Assembly (NCBI GenBank): GCA_020631735.1
Contig: CM036221.1
Span: 13,373,381 to 13,437,380, forward strand
From: Saccharum officinarum
Taxonomy: Eukaryota > Streptophyta > Magnoliopsida > Poales > Poaceae
DNA: 64,000 bases
Direction: 5' to 3'
This document shows positions 23,219 to 33,100 of this stretch, in pieces. The first letter of the stretch is position 1; every line of letters starts with the position of its first letter. The notes below the pieces were generated by a model, which searched no databases, had not been told where the DNA came from, and worked only from the letters and a program-made list of their open reading frames with translations. A program made the translations under genes and the position numbers.

Positions 23219-23390
23219 TATTGGGAATTGTTGGGCTGCAATGAAGTTTTCTGCAGGTACACTAACAGCGTAACGAGTAGTCCGATAGTTTCGCTTATAT
23301 GAGAGAACGTATGTATGCCACCGCCTAGCGTTAGAACTCTAGGTTTCTACTAAGGTGAGAGGACGTACGAAACGTGCATGCATCATGTTT
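23219..23390 (+). promoter_or_regulatory. Conserved leader module with GCAGGTAC (element A)
   Basis: TTGGGAATTGTTGGGCTGCA followed by TTTTCTGCAGGTACACTAAC, then GTATGCCACCG and ACGTGCATGCATCATG phrases. Homologous strings in the same order occur on the minus strand in element B (about 38,155-38,331) and, weaker, in D (about 45,795-45,960). TTTTCTGCAG also looks like a splice acceptor. Confidence 0.6.
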
Positions 23391-23511
23391 AATTATATCA
23401 TACATATCATTTACTCCCTCCTTAAAAAAAATTATGTACTCCCGACTAAAGTAAATTTCGTATCCCCTAAATGATCCTCACTTTAAGTCGTATCTTATCT
23501 TGTTGCTACAG

Positions 23512-24126
23512 ATGGCACGTACCAAGAGGACCGCTCGTAAGTCCACTGGGGGCAGGGCACCGCGTCACCAGCTCGCTCCACGTGAGCCCCGCCCTGAGCC
23601 TACTGAGGTGGAAAGGCTGAGGGCAGAGTTGGCTGAAGTGACTGCTGCCAGGAATGCAGCACGGCAACAACTGGAACAAGTGATTCATGATCGTGATCAA
23701 GAAACGCTTGCAGTCCAGAGGTTGACAGTAGCAAACCGCAACTGTCAACGCATGTTGGTCCGTGTGATGGAACAGAGGGATGAAGCCTGGCACGAGGAGA
23801 ACGTTCTGAGAGCTCGCCAGTTTGAGCTCGAGCAACAGTTAGAAAATGCTGAAGAATATAATGACAACCTTCATGAAGAAGTGCATCGCCTGAATAACGA
23901 GCTTAATCCCCTGCTGCCTCGAAACAACAACGTCGATGAGGACATGGGTTCGGGAATCTTCATGGCTGAGGATGATGATGAAGTAGAGGTTGATGGACCA
24001 CAGGATGCCCCACCTGCAGAAGCACCAGAGGAAGAGCCAGAAGAAGAAGAAGACGAGGAGTTAGAGCCTGTCAGTGATGAGGACGGCGGGGAGATCCTTG
24101 ACACTGACTCGGAGGATGATGCTTAG
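23512..24126 (+). CDS. Retrotransposon accessory protein with histone H3-tail mimic, coiled coil and acidic tail
   Basis: The frame has 204 codons from ATG 23,512 to TAG 24,124. After Met the protein reads ARTKRTARKSTGGRAPRHQLA, compared with the H3 tail: 18 of 21 positions agree. The differences are Q5R, K14R and K18H; K4, R8, K9, S10 and T11 are kept. A Pro-rich hinge and a long heptad-rich coiled coil (about residues 30-130) follow, then an Asp/Glu-rich tail to the end. Met-Ala would be trimmed by Met aminopeptidase, exposing Ala1 as in real H3. The ORF sits between primer site and gag, directly after CTACAG, a plausible splice acceptor. I do not recognise a described family. Inference: a nuclear or particle protein that engages H3-tail readers, writers or a chromodomain, or histone-binding proteins through its acidic tail. 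The tail could instead be a captured H3 5' end without function. Confidence 0.82.
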   Translation: MARTKRTARKSTGGRAPRHQLAPREPRPEPTEVERLRAELAEVTAARNAARQQLEQVIHDRDQETLAVQRLTVANRNCQRMLVRVMEQRDEAWHEENVLRARQFELEQQLENAEEYNDNLHEEVHRLNNELNPLLPRNNNVDEDMGSGIFMAEDDDEVEVDGPQDAPPAEAPEEEPEEEEDEELEPVSDEDGGEILDTDSEDDA

Positions 24127-24311
24127 AGTAGTCATCACGTGCCTATAATGTTAGGATCGTCTTTTGTGCCCTTCCTGTGAAGGAGTGAGGCCTTGTAATA
24201 ACTTGACTTTGGGACATAAGGTTGAACCGTATGTTTCCTGAATGTAGTTTGAACCTGTTAATTTCGATCACAACTTGATGTCTTATTATGTTGCGTTCGA
24301 TGATGGTGTCA

Positions 24312-24420
24312 CGATTAGCACCCTTCGGTGCCGCGACGAAACCGAGGGCCTCCTATGGCGCGCGACATAAGGCTGTGCTGCTTGGCACGCGCAGGTATCG
24401 AGGTGGCTAGTCATGATCCA
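24312..24420 (+). promoter_or_regulatory. Conserved GC-rich non-coding block upstream of gag (element A)
   Basis: About 100 nt with the landmarks GGTGCCGCGACGAAACCGAGG, GGCTGTGCTGCTTGGCACGCG and GGTATCGAGG. The equivalent is on the minus strand in element B at 36,587-36,694 and in D at 43,869-43,960. Conservation in elements whose coding parts are gone suggests an RNA signal (packaging, dimerisation or translation) rather than protein. Confidence 0.65.
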
Positions 24421-24783
24421 CCATGGAACTCTTCATTGAGAAGTCTCTTTGTGGTCAGTTTGAAGTAGCCTTTCACAGTCAACTAAAAATCTTGAGATCA
24501 AATCCAAGTACCGTGCAAAAGGTCAAAAATCACGTAGATAGCAACGTAAACGGTCCGGTAACCGTTGTGCTCCCTGTGAGTGAGCCTTTATCAAAGAGCA
24601 TCTTGTGGGATTACCCAGTATGGTCTCGTCAAATGATGCGCTAAGATGGATTGTGCGGTTGTGATGAATTATTGTGCCTTAATTATTATGAGAAATCTAT
24701 TCATACAGTCAGATTGACATTTCGCAATAATTCATCTACAAATTTCCCACATCGTCAGTGCTCATTGGCTATGCATTTTGCAG

Positions 24784-26295
24784 ATGTCGTACAATCTACG
24801 CCGGGGTCGTGGAAATGAGGAGGAGGAACAGCCGCCCCCTCCGCCACCACCTACTCCGGCCGAGTTGATGCAGACAGTGGTCGAAGGGCAGCGCATGTTG
24901 GCAGATGCTATGCGCCAGCTGGCTAACCGGGAGGCTCCTCCTGGCCGCCAGGGCCCAGAGCCAAATCAGTACAGCGATTTCAAGGACTTTCTGGATACAA
25001 AGCCCCCGCTCTTCAAGGAAGCGGAAGAACCACTGCAGGCTGACGAGTGGTTGAATACCATTGAACAAAAGTTTCGTCTGCTACGCCTAACTGATGAGCT
25101 GAAAACTGAGTATGCTTCCCATCAGTTGCATGGTCCGGCGGGCATTTGGTGGAGCCACTATCGTTCCACACTGCCTGCCAATGTCCCGATTGCTTGGGAT
25201 CAGTTTAAGGCGGCATTCCGGGGAAATTATATTCCTCCCGGTCTTATGGCAATCAAGCACACAGAGTTTATGAGGCTGTCGCAAGGAAACAAAAGCCAGA
25301 CTGAATACTTGCAGTCCTTCAACAACCTGGCAAGGTATGCCACAGAGTTTGTGGATACCGATTCCAAGAAAATTGCTAGCTTTAAAAGAGGCCTCGGCCC
25401 AAAGTTGATGAAGACTATGGGCACTAGCAAGTGCACTACTTTCAATGAATTTATCAGTGATGCTCTGACTCAAGAGAACAACAATGCTATCTATTCTGCC
25501 TCTAAGAGCCGCAAAAGGGCCATTGAGGCGAGTGCTTCACAGTCTCGAGCTCCAGCTGCCCCGAGAGCTCCTCCTCGCCCTCCTGCCACAAATGCTAAGT
25601 TCCGTCCTCCACAAAAGAAGGTGCCAATGAAGACTGGGTTTCGTAAGGCATATACAGTGGCTCTGCCAAAGAGTAATGCGGGCCAAGGCAGCTCCAGTGT
25701 CCCCCCTAGCAACATGCCTTGCTGGAACTGTAACAAGCCAGGCCATTGGTCCAGGAACTGTCCGTACCCTAAGAAAAATGTCAACCAAGGTAGTCGTCAG
25801 GGACACGCCCATTATAACAGCATTGAGGAAATTCCATCTGGTGAGGTGGTCACCGCTGGTAAGTTTCTAGTTGACCAACACCCCGCAGTGGTACTTTTTG
25901 ATTCAGGTGCTTCGCATTCCTTTATCAGTCCTAAGTTTGCATCTAAATTTGCACACAAGTTGCATACTGTTGAAGGTGTGGGTTATTGTATTAGCGCTGC
26001 AAGTGGGAATATTTCCACAAACAAAGTAGTGGGGAACCTTAAGTTTGAGATAGAAGGGCGAAGTTATTCGCTTGCCCTATTGGTTTTACCTGGTTTAGAC
26101 ATAGATGTTAACTTGGGCATGAATAGGATGAGTCAGAATGGGGTACTCATTGACACATCCGCTCGGGTAGTTATGCTCAGAGATCCTACAGATCAAAAGG
26201 GTTTTCTAGTACAACTTCCCAGAAAGGTTGAATTGTCGGGGGAAATTCATGCTGTGCAAGCAAAGGCGTTTGGCCGAAATTCCAGTAGTAAATGA
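24784..26295 (+). CDS. Gypsy gag with zinc knuckle and aspartic protease (element A)
   Basis: The frame starts at ATG 24,784, right after TTTTGCAG (acceptor-like), and ends at TGA 26,293: 503 residues. An acidic, Pro-rich N-terminus is followed by the Ty3-gypsy capsid domain (QADEWLNTIEQKF near residue 83; IWWSHYRSTLP near 122; MRLSQGNKSQTEYLQSFNNL near 162). A basic Ala/Pro linker leads to a CCHC knuckle CWNCNKPGHWSRNC at residue 313. The retropepsin has active site DSGASHSFIS at residue 373 and a downstream NLGMNRM flap-partner region. Gag forms particles and the protease matures them. The C-terminus is an artefact of a frame change at about 26,255; the proper pol frame continues beyond. 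Confidence 0.92.
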   Translation: MSYNLRRGRGNEEEEQPPPPPPPTPAELMQTVVEGQRMLADAMRQLANREAPPGRQGPEPNQYSDFKDFLDTKPPLFKEAEEPLQADEWLNTIEQKFRLLRLTDELKTEYASHQLHGPAGIWWSHYRSTLPANVPIAWDQFKAAFRGNYIPPGLMAIKHTEFMRLSQGNKSQTEYLQSFNNLARYATEFVDTDSKKIASFKRGLGPKLMKTMGTSKCTTFNEFISDALTQENNNAIYSASKSRKRAIEASASQSRAPAAPRAPPRPPATNAKFRPPQKKVPMKTGFRKAYTVALPKSNAGQGSSSVPPSNMPCWNCNKPGHWSRNCPYPKKNVNQGSRQGHAHYNSIEEIPSGEVVTAGKFLVDQHPAVVLFDSGASHSFISPKFASKFAHKLHTVEGVGYCISAASGNISTNKVVGNLKFEIEGRSYSLALLVLPGLDIDVNLGMNRMSQNGVLIDTSARVVMLRDPTDQKGFLVQLPRKVELSGEIHAVQAKAFGRNSSSK

Positions 26296-27770
26296 GTTTC
26301 CGGACGTTTTTCCCGATGATTTGCCGGACTCCCTCCGGATCGGGATGTGGAGTTTAAAATTGAGTTGTTGCCTGGCACGGCTCCCATCTCTAGGAGACCC
26401 TATAGGATGCTCCAAATGAACTCGCTGAACTTAAGGTGCAATTGAATGAACTTTTGAAGAAGGGGTTGATTCGTCCTAGTTCATCGCCGTGGGGATGTCC
26501 TGCTATCTTTGTAAAGAAGAAGGATCAGTCGTTGCGGATGTGCGTAGATTATAGACCTCTCAATGCAGTCACTGTCAAAAATAAGTACCCTCTACCGCGA
26601 ATCGACATCTTGTTCGATCAGTTGTCTAAAGCTAAAGTTTTCTCCAAGATCGATCTAAGATCGGGCTACCATCAAATTAAAATTCGCCCGGAAGATGTTC
26701 CAAAGACAGCCTTTTCTACCAGATACGGTCTTTATGAGTATCTTGTTATGTCTTTCGGCTTGACAAATGCCCCCGCACACTTCATGTACTTGATGAATTC
26801 GGTGTTTATGCCTGAATTGGACAAGTTTGTGGTGGTATTTATTGATGATATCCTGGTATATTCGGTAATGAGGAAGATCACGCTGAACATCTGCGTATAG
26901 TCCTCACAAGACTGCGTGAACATCAACTTATGCGAAGTTCAGTAAGTGCGAATTCTGGCTTCGAGAAGTACCTTTCCTTGGGCATGTGTTGTCCGATGGA
27001 GGAATTATGGTGGACCCCGCCAAGGTACAGGAAGTACTGAACTGGAAGGCTCCTATCTCGGTTCACGAGGTCCGAAGTTTTCTTGGTTTGGCTGGCTATT
27101 ATCGTCGCTTCATCCCGGATTTCTCAAAATAGCCAAGCCAATGACTCGGTTGCTGCAAAAAGACACCAGGTTTGTCTGGACTCCTGAGTGTGATGCGGCT
27201 TTTCACCAACTGCGAACCCTCCTAACCTCAGCTCCGGTTTTGGCACAACCGGATATCGAGAAACCATTTGATGTTTATTGTGATGCCTCAGGCATAGGTT
27301 TGGGAGGTGTGTTGATGCAGGAAGGCCGAGTAATTGCATATACTTCTCGACAACTTCGGAAGCATGAGGTGAATTATCCAACGCATGACTTAGAACTGGC
27401 TGCAGTTGTTCATGCTTTGAAAGTATGGCGGCATTATCTGCTGGGAAATGTCTGCAATATCTACACCGATCATAAAAGCCTCAAATACATATTCACTCAA
27501 CCCGAGCTAAATATGCGTCAAAGAAGATGGCTCGAGTTGATTAAAGATTATAACCTTCAAGTGCACTATCATCCAGGAAAGGCAAATGTAGTTGCGGATG
27601 CTTTAAGCCGTAAGTCTCATTGTCATTCCTTAGTTGAAACTGATTTTCATCGATCTCGCCTTCTACATCCATCAGTCTTGTACAACATCACTGTCAGTTG
27701 TACTCTCAAAAGCAGAATTATTGAGCTCCAAAAGACTGACACTGGTATATTCACATTAAGCGTAAGATGA
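26255..27770 (+). pseudogene. Gypsy pol: reverse transcriptase and RNase H, frame broken several times
   Basis: Family-like sequence runs through changing frames: the linker [14 protein letters not shown] (about 26,275), then RT with [22 protein letters not shown] and catalytic FIDD (26,838-26,849). The RT connection region is followed by RNase H with DVYCDASG (about 27,270), YTDHKSL (about 27,460) and VVADALSRK (about 27,590). Frame changes lie near 26,255, 26,325, 26,410, 26,865, 26,935 and 27,125. Each falls in a short run of identical bases, no catalytic motif is lost, and the LTRs are nearly identical. I therefore suspect consensus sequencing errors rather than decay. The sequence then runs into the assembly gap before any integrase motif. 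Confidence 0.88.
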
Positions 27771-27840
27771 AAGAGCAAGAAACTACACAGTTCAGGATAG
27801 ATGAAGAGGGTTGTACTATGGTTCCAAGGATAGGTTAGTT

Positions 27841-27940
27841 NNNNNNNNNNNNNNNNNNNNNNNNNNNNNNNNNNNNNNNNNNNNNNNNNNNNNNNNNNNN
27901 NNNNNNNNNNNNNNNNNNNNNNNNNNNNNNNNNNNNNNNN
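27841..27940. other. Assembly gap (100 N)
   Basis: Exactly 100 N, the conventional symbol for a gap of unknown size. By comparison with the 5' LTR, about 3.47 kb of the 3' LTR is missing, plus the integrase end of pol and the polypurine tract of element A. The true gap should be several kilobases. Confidence 0.97.
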
Positions 27941-29476
27941 TGCCCCTGACCACCGGCCTTCAACTTTTCTGAAAGCAAGCCCCGGTGCATGCTGAACCTA
28001 CTGATTTATAAATTAATCTTGAGTACTTTTAATTGTTTACTGCATTAAGTTGTAGGAGTTATATGAAAACACTTGTTGCATTATACCTGTCCTTGTCCAG
28101 ATATCGTACTTAATCCTATTTTAGGTTTAGGCACGTGTCAATGCTTAGCCCTGCTTAGTACGGTAGAAGTCGGGTGATTTCCGGTCATCCGCGAGATGTA
28201 GGAAGGAGTCACGAGTGGCTCTATGGCTATCGTGAATGGAACCATGCTTAAAAATGAAATTGAGACCGGGCGGGAGTTCGATAGTACAGCCGCAAGACAC
28301 TTCACGTCTTGGGTGTGGAGCTATGCCCGTCTGAGTCGTTTAAGGACCGATTCGCTGTACCTTGAGTCATGTTGAACGCAGTCTAACACTTAGTTGGCCG
28401 GATAACCCGTTCCGACCGCGAAGCCGAGTAATGTGGTTCAGGCCGGGAATCGAATGGTAGGTTGCTTCTTGGAGGAGAGAAAGGATGTGCTTGGGGACAT
28501 TGGCGTGAGACCAAGGGGGGTTAGAGTCCCTATCACCTGGCAGAGTGTCGCCCTTGGGGTCGCGACATTATTCGGACCCGCGATTCCTGAATCATATGAA
28601 ACGGTGGCCTGTGCGACCCTGGCAGGGGTCTGCACGGTGAGTGTTAGAAATACCCCTCCAGCTGGATAGGAATTCGATTCGAATCGCCGTCGCTCCCGGT
28701 TAGTGAGCACTTGACTTGAGCAGCGGCAACGTAGATCTCATTAAATGAACAGATGGTTAAGTAAATGATATGATGTTGCCGCAATGATATACCTGCTATG
28801 GATATAATAATAATGTTGTTTGATTATACTCAAGTGAATGTTTAGTACAGGTGCTAAGATAGATGACAGGTAAATGCTAAAAATAACTGCTAGTACAGGT
28901 TATAAGAGTTTCAACTACTTATGCCTTTATGCAAAACGTGGTGTCAGCTAGCCTCTTGTGTAAGCCTTGCATAATCCTTGGTGTCACTTTATTCCTGGTT
29001 TTCGACGGGTAAGTCTAGCTGAGTACATTCCAGTACTCAGGGTTTATTCCCTCCTGTTGCAGATGACATGCTTTATCAGGGATTCTGCAAAGACGTGTCT
29101 CCACCCTGCGGGTGACGATGACTAGATCACCTGGGCGTGATCATCTTATGTACTTTCCTCATGCTTTTGCGGGTTGTCGATCATCCAGACTGGCAGTATT
29201 TAATTAACTAGTGTGTGTGTTATGCTTCCGCTACTTTCAAACTTGGTTTGTAATATTTGCTACTCCGTGGTGTAAACTTATTTCTGGACTACTTGTGAAA
29301 TGTATCGTGTGATGTTGTATGTTGAATGATGCGATCCTGGTTGTAAGCAGTTTGGTTTGAAATCCTTCGTGATTTCGATTGACTACCGGGATTATATGGG
29401 CTCAAGTTTGAAAATTTGAGCGCTTCGGTGCTTGTTTTCGTACTTGTGCTCTTATAATTTGGTCGGTTCTGTTACA
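27941..29476 (+). repeat. 3' LTR of gypsy element A, 3' part only
   Basis: Matches 21,195-22,731 of the 5' LTR and ends GTTACA before GTTGC. It includes a second copy of the 54-nt module (29,009-29,062). Differences from the 5' LTR are few and mostly run-length indels plus T/C changes. Confidence 0.95.
29009..29062 (+). promoter_or_regulatory. 54-nt GTAAGT...TTGCAG module (element A 3' LTR)
   Basis: Identical to the copy at 22,265-22,318. Confidence 0.7.
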
Positions 29477-29481
29477 GTTGC

Positions 29482-29966
29482 TCTCATAACTAGTTTGCTT
29501 GTGTAGCTTGGTAGTCGTCTTCTTGCGTGTGTAGCTAGAAGCTTCCCCTTTGCGTGACTAATTTGGTTTGTGTAACCTTGTTAGTCACATTGCTTAGTTT
29601 GTGTAGCTAAGTGTTTTGCGCTCTCTAATTTGGCATTAGTTGCCTTGTTATTGAGCCTTGCTAGTGAGCTTAGGCTTTGTGCGCTTTGCTTACTAGAATT
29701 GTGTAGGAGCTCCCTCTTGCTTGCAAAGTACGAGTGCATAGGTTTATGTGACCTTGCTCTAGAATTAAATAGGAGAGCTCTTGCTAAGGAAAGCACCTTA
29801 GTTGCTTAATTAGGATCTTTGTGAGATGCTTGTGAACTTAGTTAGAGGGGTGTAATCTTGGCTAGACCGATAAGTTTAATTCCGCATTTGTTTTGGTTAG
29901 CCAACACGTTTAAGTTTTAGAAAGGACTATTCACCCCCCCCTCTAGTCTGCCATCTCGACCCTTCA
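29482..29966 (+). repeat. 3' LTR of the SIRE-type element, second part
   Basis: Continues the LTR interrupted at 17,724, from CTCTCATAAC to the CCCTTCA end. It matches 10,122-10,605. It is followed by the GGGTG target duplication. Confidence 0.95.
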
Positions 29967-30133
29967 GGGTGGCCAGGGCTGGCACGGAGTGGGCTGAGGC
30001 TAGGGCAGCGGTGGCCGCGGCCGCGGCTGGGCACGAAGGTGGCCGAGGCCGGGGTCATGGCTGGCGCACAAGTGGCCAGGACCGAGATCCCGTCTGCACG
30101 CCGGTGTGCCTCGCTAGAGGTCAAGAGGTGGCC
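29967..30133. other. Short island of host sequence between the two retrotransposon nests
   Basis: About 160 GC-rich bases after the GGGTG duplication, continuing the host sequence left at 8,232. It reads open on the plus strand but has no recognisable domain. Element B begins at 30,134 after TGGCC. Confidence 0.6.
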
Positions 30134-33100
30134 TGTAACGGAACCACCCAAATTATAAGAACAAAAGTATAAAAACAATCACCGGAGCAATTAAATTCCC
30201 GTACTTAAGCTCCTATAACCCCGGTAGTCCAATAAAATCACGAGGGATTTCAAACCAACCAACATATAAGCCAAGATCGTAGTGGTCCAACATAACAGGT
30301 CATATGTTACATCCATTTCATAAGTAATTCAACATATATCGGAGTTTAGTAAAGTTATTACAACTCAAGTTCAAAAGTAGCGGAAGCAAAGTAGTTTGAA
30401 ACTAATATCACTTAATTCAAATACATGCCAGTACCAAGGTCAATTTCCAACAAAAGCATGAGAGACAAGATAGCTCAGAAGGATCATGCCCATTATCACA
30501 CTCCGCCATTACAGCAGGAGCCATCCAATTTTTGCAGTAGCCATGATACATCACAACCTGCAACAAGTGGGAATAAACCCTGAGTACGAGAAGGTACTCA
30601 GCTAGACTTACCCGTCATAAACCAGAAATAATATGACACCAAGGAGTATGCAAGGCTTTCTTTCAGTGGGCTAGCTTGACTCATTTGCGAAAAGCATAAG
30701 TTATCATGAATAAACTAATTTAAGTCCTTTTTGCATCATTTGTATTATAACCTATTAATCTAGGTAAGCACCTATGCTAAAGCAATCACTTGATTAACCA
30801 TTAACATCAAAGGTTACCATTTCAGGTTTAGCATTTCCAACATCATCCACATAACCATCCATGTTCCATCATCATTACTATGATGTCGTAACTCGAGTCA
30901 AGTGCTCACTATCCAGAAGCGATGGTGATTCGAATCGATTATTAACCAGCTGGTAATTTATTCCTCACACAAACCTCACTCACCCGCTAAAGTGAGATAT
31001 TGGTCATCGAGTCAACTATCCAGGTAAAGTCTCGAGTTTGCCAGGAACCACATGTACCCGGGGGCCGCCCGACTGCTCTTTGGCCTTATCATCGCGCCCC
31101 CGTGTCCTACCAAACCTGCTCTGGTACAGTGCGCTGCAGGAAATCCACTTGGCCCGAATAATCTCCCAGCTTCACGGTCGAAAGGTACGTTATTCGGCCA
31201 GCTAAATGTGAGGCATGCATTCAACATGACCTGAGGCCCAACAACGGTCGGTCCTTAATCGACACAGACGGAAACTACAAGCACCCTAGAACCCTGTCTG
31301 GTTGCCCAATACTTATTTCGCCCGGTCTCCAATTATCCATCAACACTTGGTTATTTCTAGGATATCATCCATTCCATAGCTAAAGTATTCTCGTAACCAC
31401 CTATAATTTCAGGTGACAGGAAATCACCGATCGCTACCGGTCTAAGCAGGGCTAAGCAGTTATTTGACCCTAAACCTAGCAGGGTAAGAATGTAATAAGG
31501 TAGGCAAGGATAGTAATAAATGCATCAACGGTTTCACTCAACTCCTACAACTTAATGCAACAATACATATATAACATATATATGCTCAATTGCTTTTATA
31601 AAGTAAGAGGCTTAGAATGCTCCGAGGCTTGCCTGGGATCGAACACTAGGTTAGTGATTGACAGATGACACTCGCTTGGCGAGCATCTCCCATCCCGGCA
31701 CTTGCTTAATCCTTTCATCTTCGGGATAGGTCCACCAAACACCGTCTTTAGGTTTGGCTTCAACATCTCATCCTTCACGTGATGCATCTAGCGTACCTAG
31801 ATGAGATGCAAGATGCATGTGTATGAATATGATGAATGGTAACACAAGATGCATCACATAATCATTCAAGTAAACACACGATTAAGACATAGACACCAAA
31901 AGCTATTTAACTAACATCACACAACCAATTAAAGAGGGCAAGCACATCAAGCATAACACAAGTTTAACAAGATCACAAGTATCTTAACTTGACCATCATC
32001 AAGGGCATAAGCCACACTTAGCAACACATGGAGTAAACAACCATAACTAACATCTGACAATTTCTAGACTGCAAACAACAGCTACATGTTTGGATCATAA
32101 ATGGAGTTATACAAATCCAATAGCCATGAAACAAGACATTCTGGAAAGCTTATGAAATTGTCTATAATTCATATATAATCATCTTAGCATGATTCTCAAG
32201 TTAACCAAGTCAAACATGCATAATTACAGAATCTGGTCCAGAGATTCTAGAGAACAACTATTTCTGGAACCCAACTTGAAACAGTCATTACTCACAAACA
32301 ATAAGGCCAAATGCCACCAAAATTTAACACAAGCTAGATTAATGAGTTATATACAACTTTTCTATAAGCATGTTTCTCATCAAACATCATTTTCATGGTG
32401 CAATTATCAAAGTCCCAGAGACTGTCCAGAAAAGCATCAATTGCAAGAATAAATATTAACTTATATTCCAAACATACATTTGGCCACAACTAATGTAACC
32501 GTCATAAAGTGCATGTTAAATGATCACCAAAAAGCATAGTGCTCATTACTAAATAAATTCTTTTAATGCATTTCTTAATTTATTTAGATAGCAAGGTGAA
32601 ATAATAAACATATACCAAAAGTCCATAATAAAATCTATAAAAATTACAGTAGCTCTCACATACACCCAATAGTCTACTGTATAAATTTCAAGCCATTTGG
32701 ATATGTATATCAACTTCTATGAAAAAGACAAATTGCTATTGCAAGAATTCATGTGAGAGCAAGATACACTAATAACTCACTCATATAGCAACCAAAATTC
32801 ATGAAATTTTTACCACACATTAAACATCATATGAGTAGCATGCCACAAAAAATTCACTTCATTTGGAGCCCTAGATCTGCAGTGATGAAAATGAAAAATA
32901 CAACTAGCATTAAAACCTTACTGCACAAATCTATTTTTACCGCAAAAATATTTAAACTTGGTCGTTCGGGCATTTCCCTGAGCACATGGCGGGCGTCGGT
33001 GAGGGCGATGTGGGGAGCCACTTTGGGCCACTTCCAGGCCGAATCAGTCCTTGGGCCAAAAATAAAGTTTGTTCACCTCGGCCTGCTTTACATTTTTCAT

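Larger units (their letters stand above)
17725..29476 (+). mobile_element. Ty3-gypsy retrotransposon A (Tekay/Del-type), young, with assembly gap
   Basis: Both ends are TGTAAC...GTTACA with a perfect 5-bp target duplication. Order: 5' LTR of 5,007 bp, primer site, H3-tail ORF, gag-protease, RT-RNase H, gap of 100 N, 3' part of the 3' LTR. Over the ~1.53 kb where both LTRs are present I count about three substitutions (all T/C) and five short indels, so the insertion is recent. Gag and pol resemble Tekay/Del chromoviruses, which normally carry an integrase with a chromodomain. That part would lie in the gap, so the chromovirus assignment is inference. Confidence 0.93.
8238..29966 (+). mobile_element. 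Ty1-copia retrotransposon, SIRE/Maximus type, gag-only, split by a nested gypsy element
   Basis: Order on the plus strand: 5' LTR (8,238-10,605, TG...CA), initiator-tRNA-Met primer site, gag relic, long non-coding region, polypurine tract, 3' LTR (15,841-17,724 continued at 29,482-29,966). The two LTRs are 2,368 and 2,369 bp. In the first ~310 aligned bases I count 5 substitutions. Target duplications are perfect. No protease, integrase, RT or RNase H is present, so mobility would need proteins from a complete relative. Lineage assignment rests on LTR length, gag type, CCHC knuckles and repeated GGGGGAG tracts near the 3' end. Confidence 0.92.
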
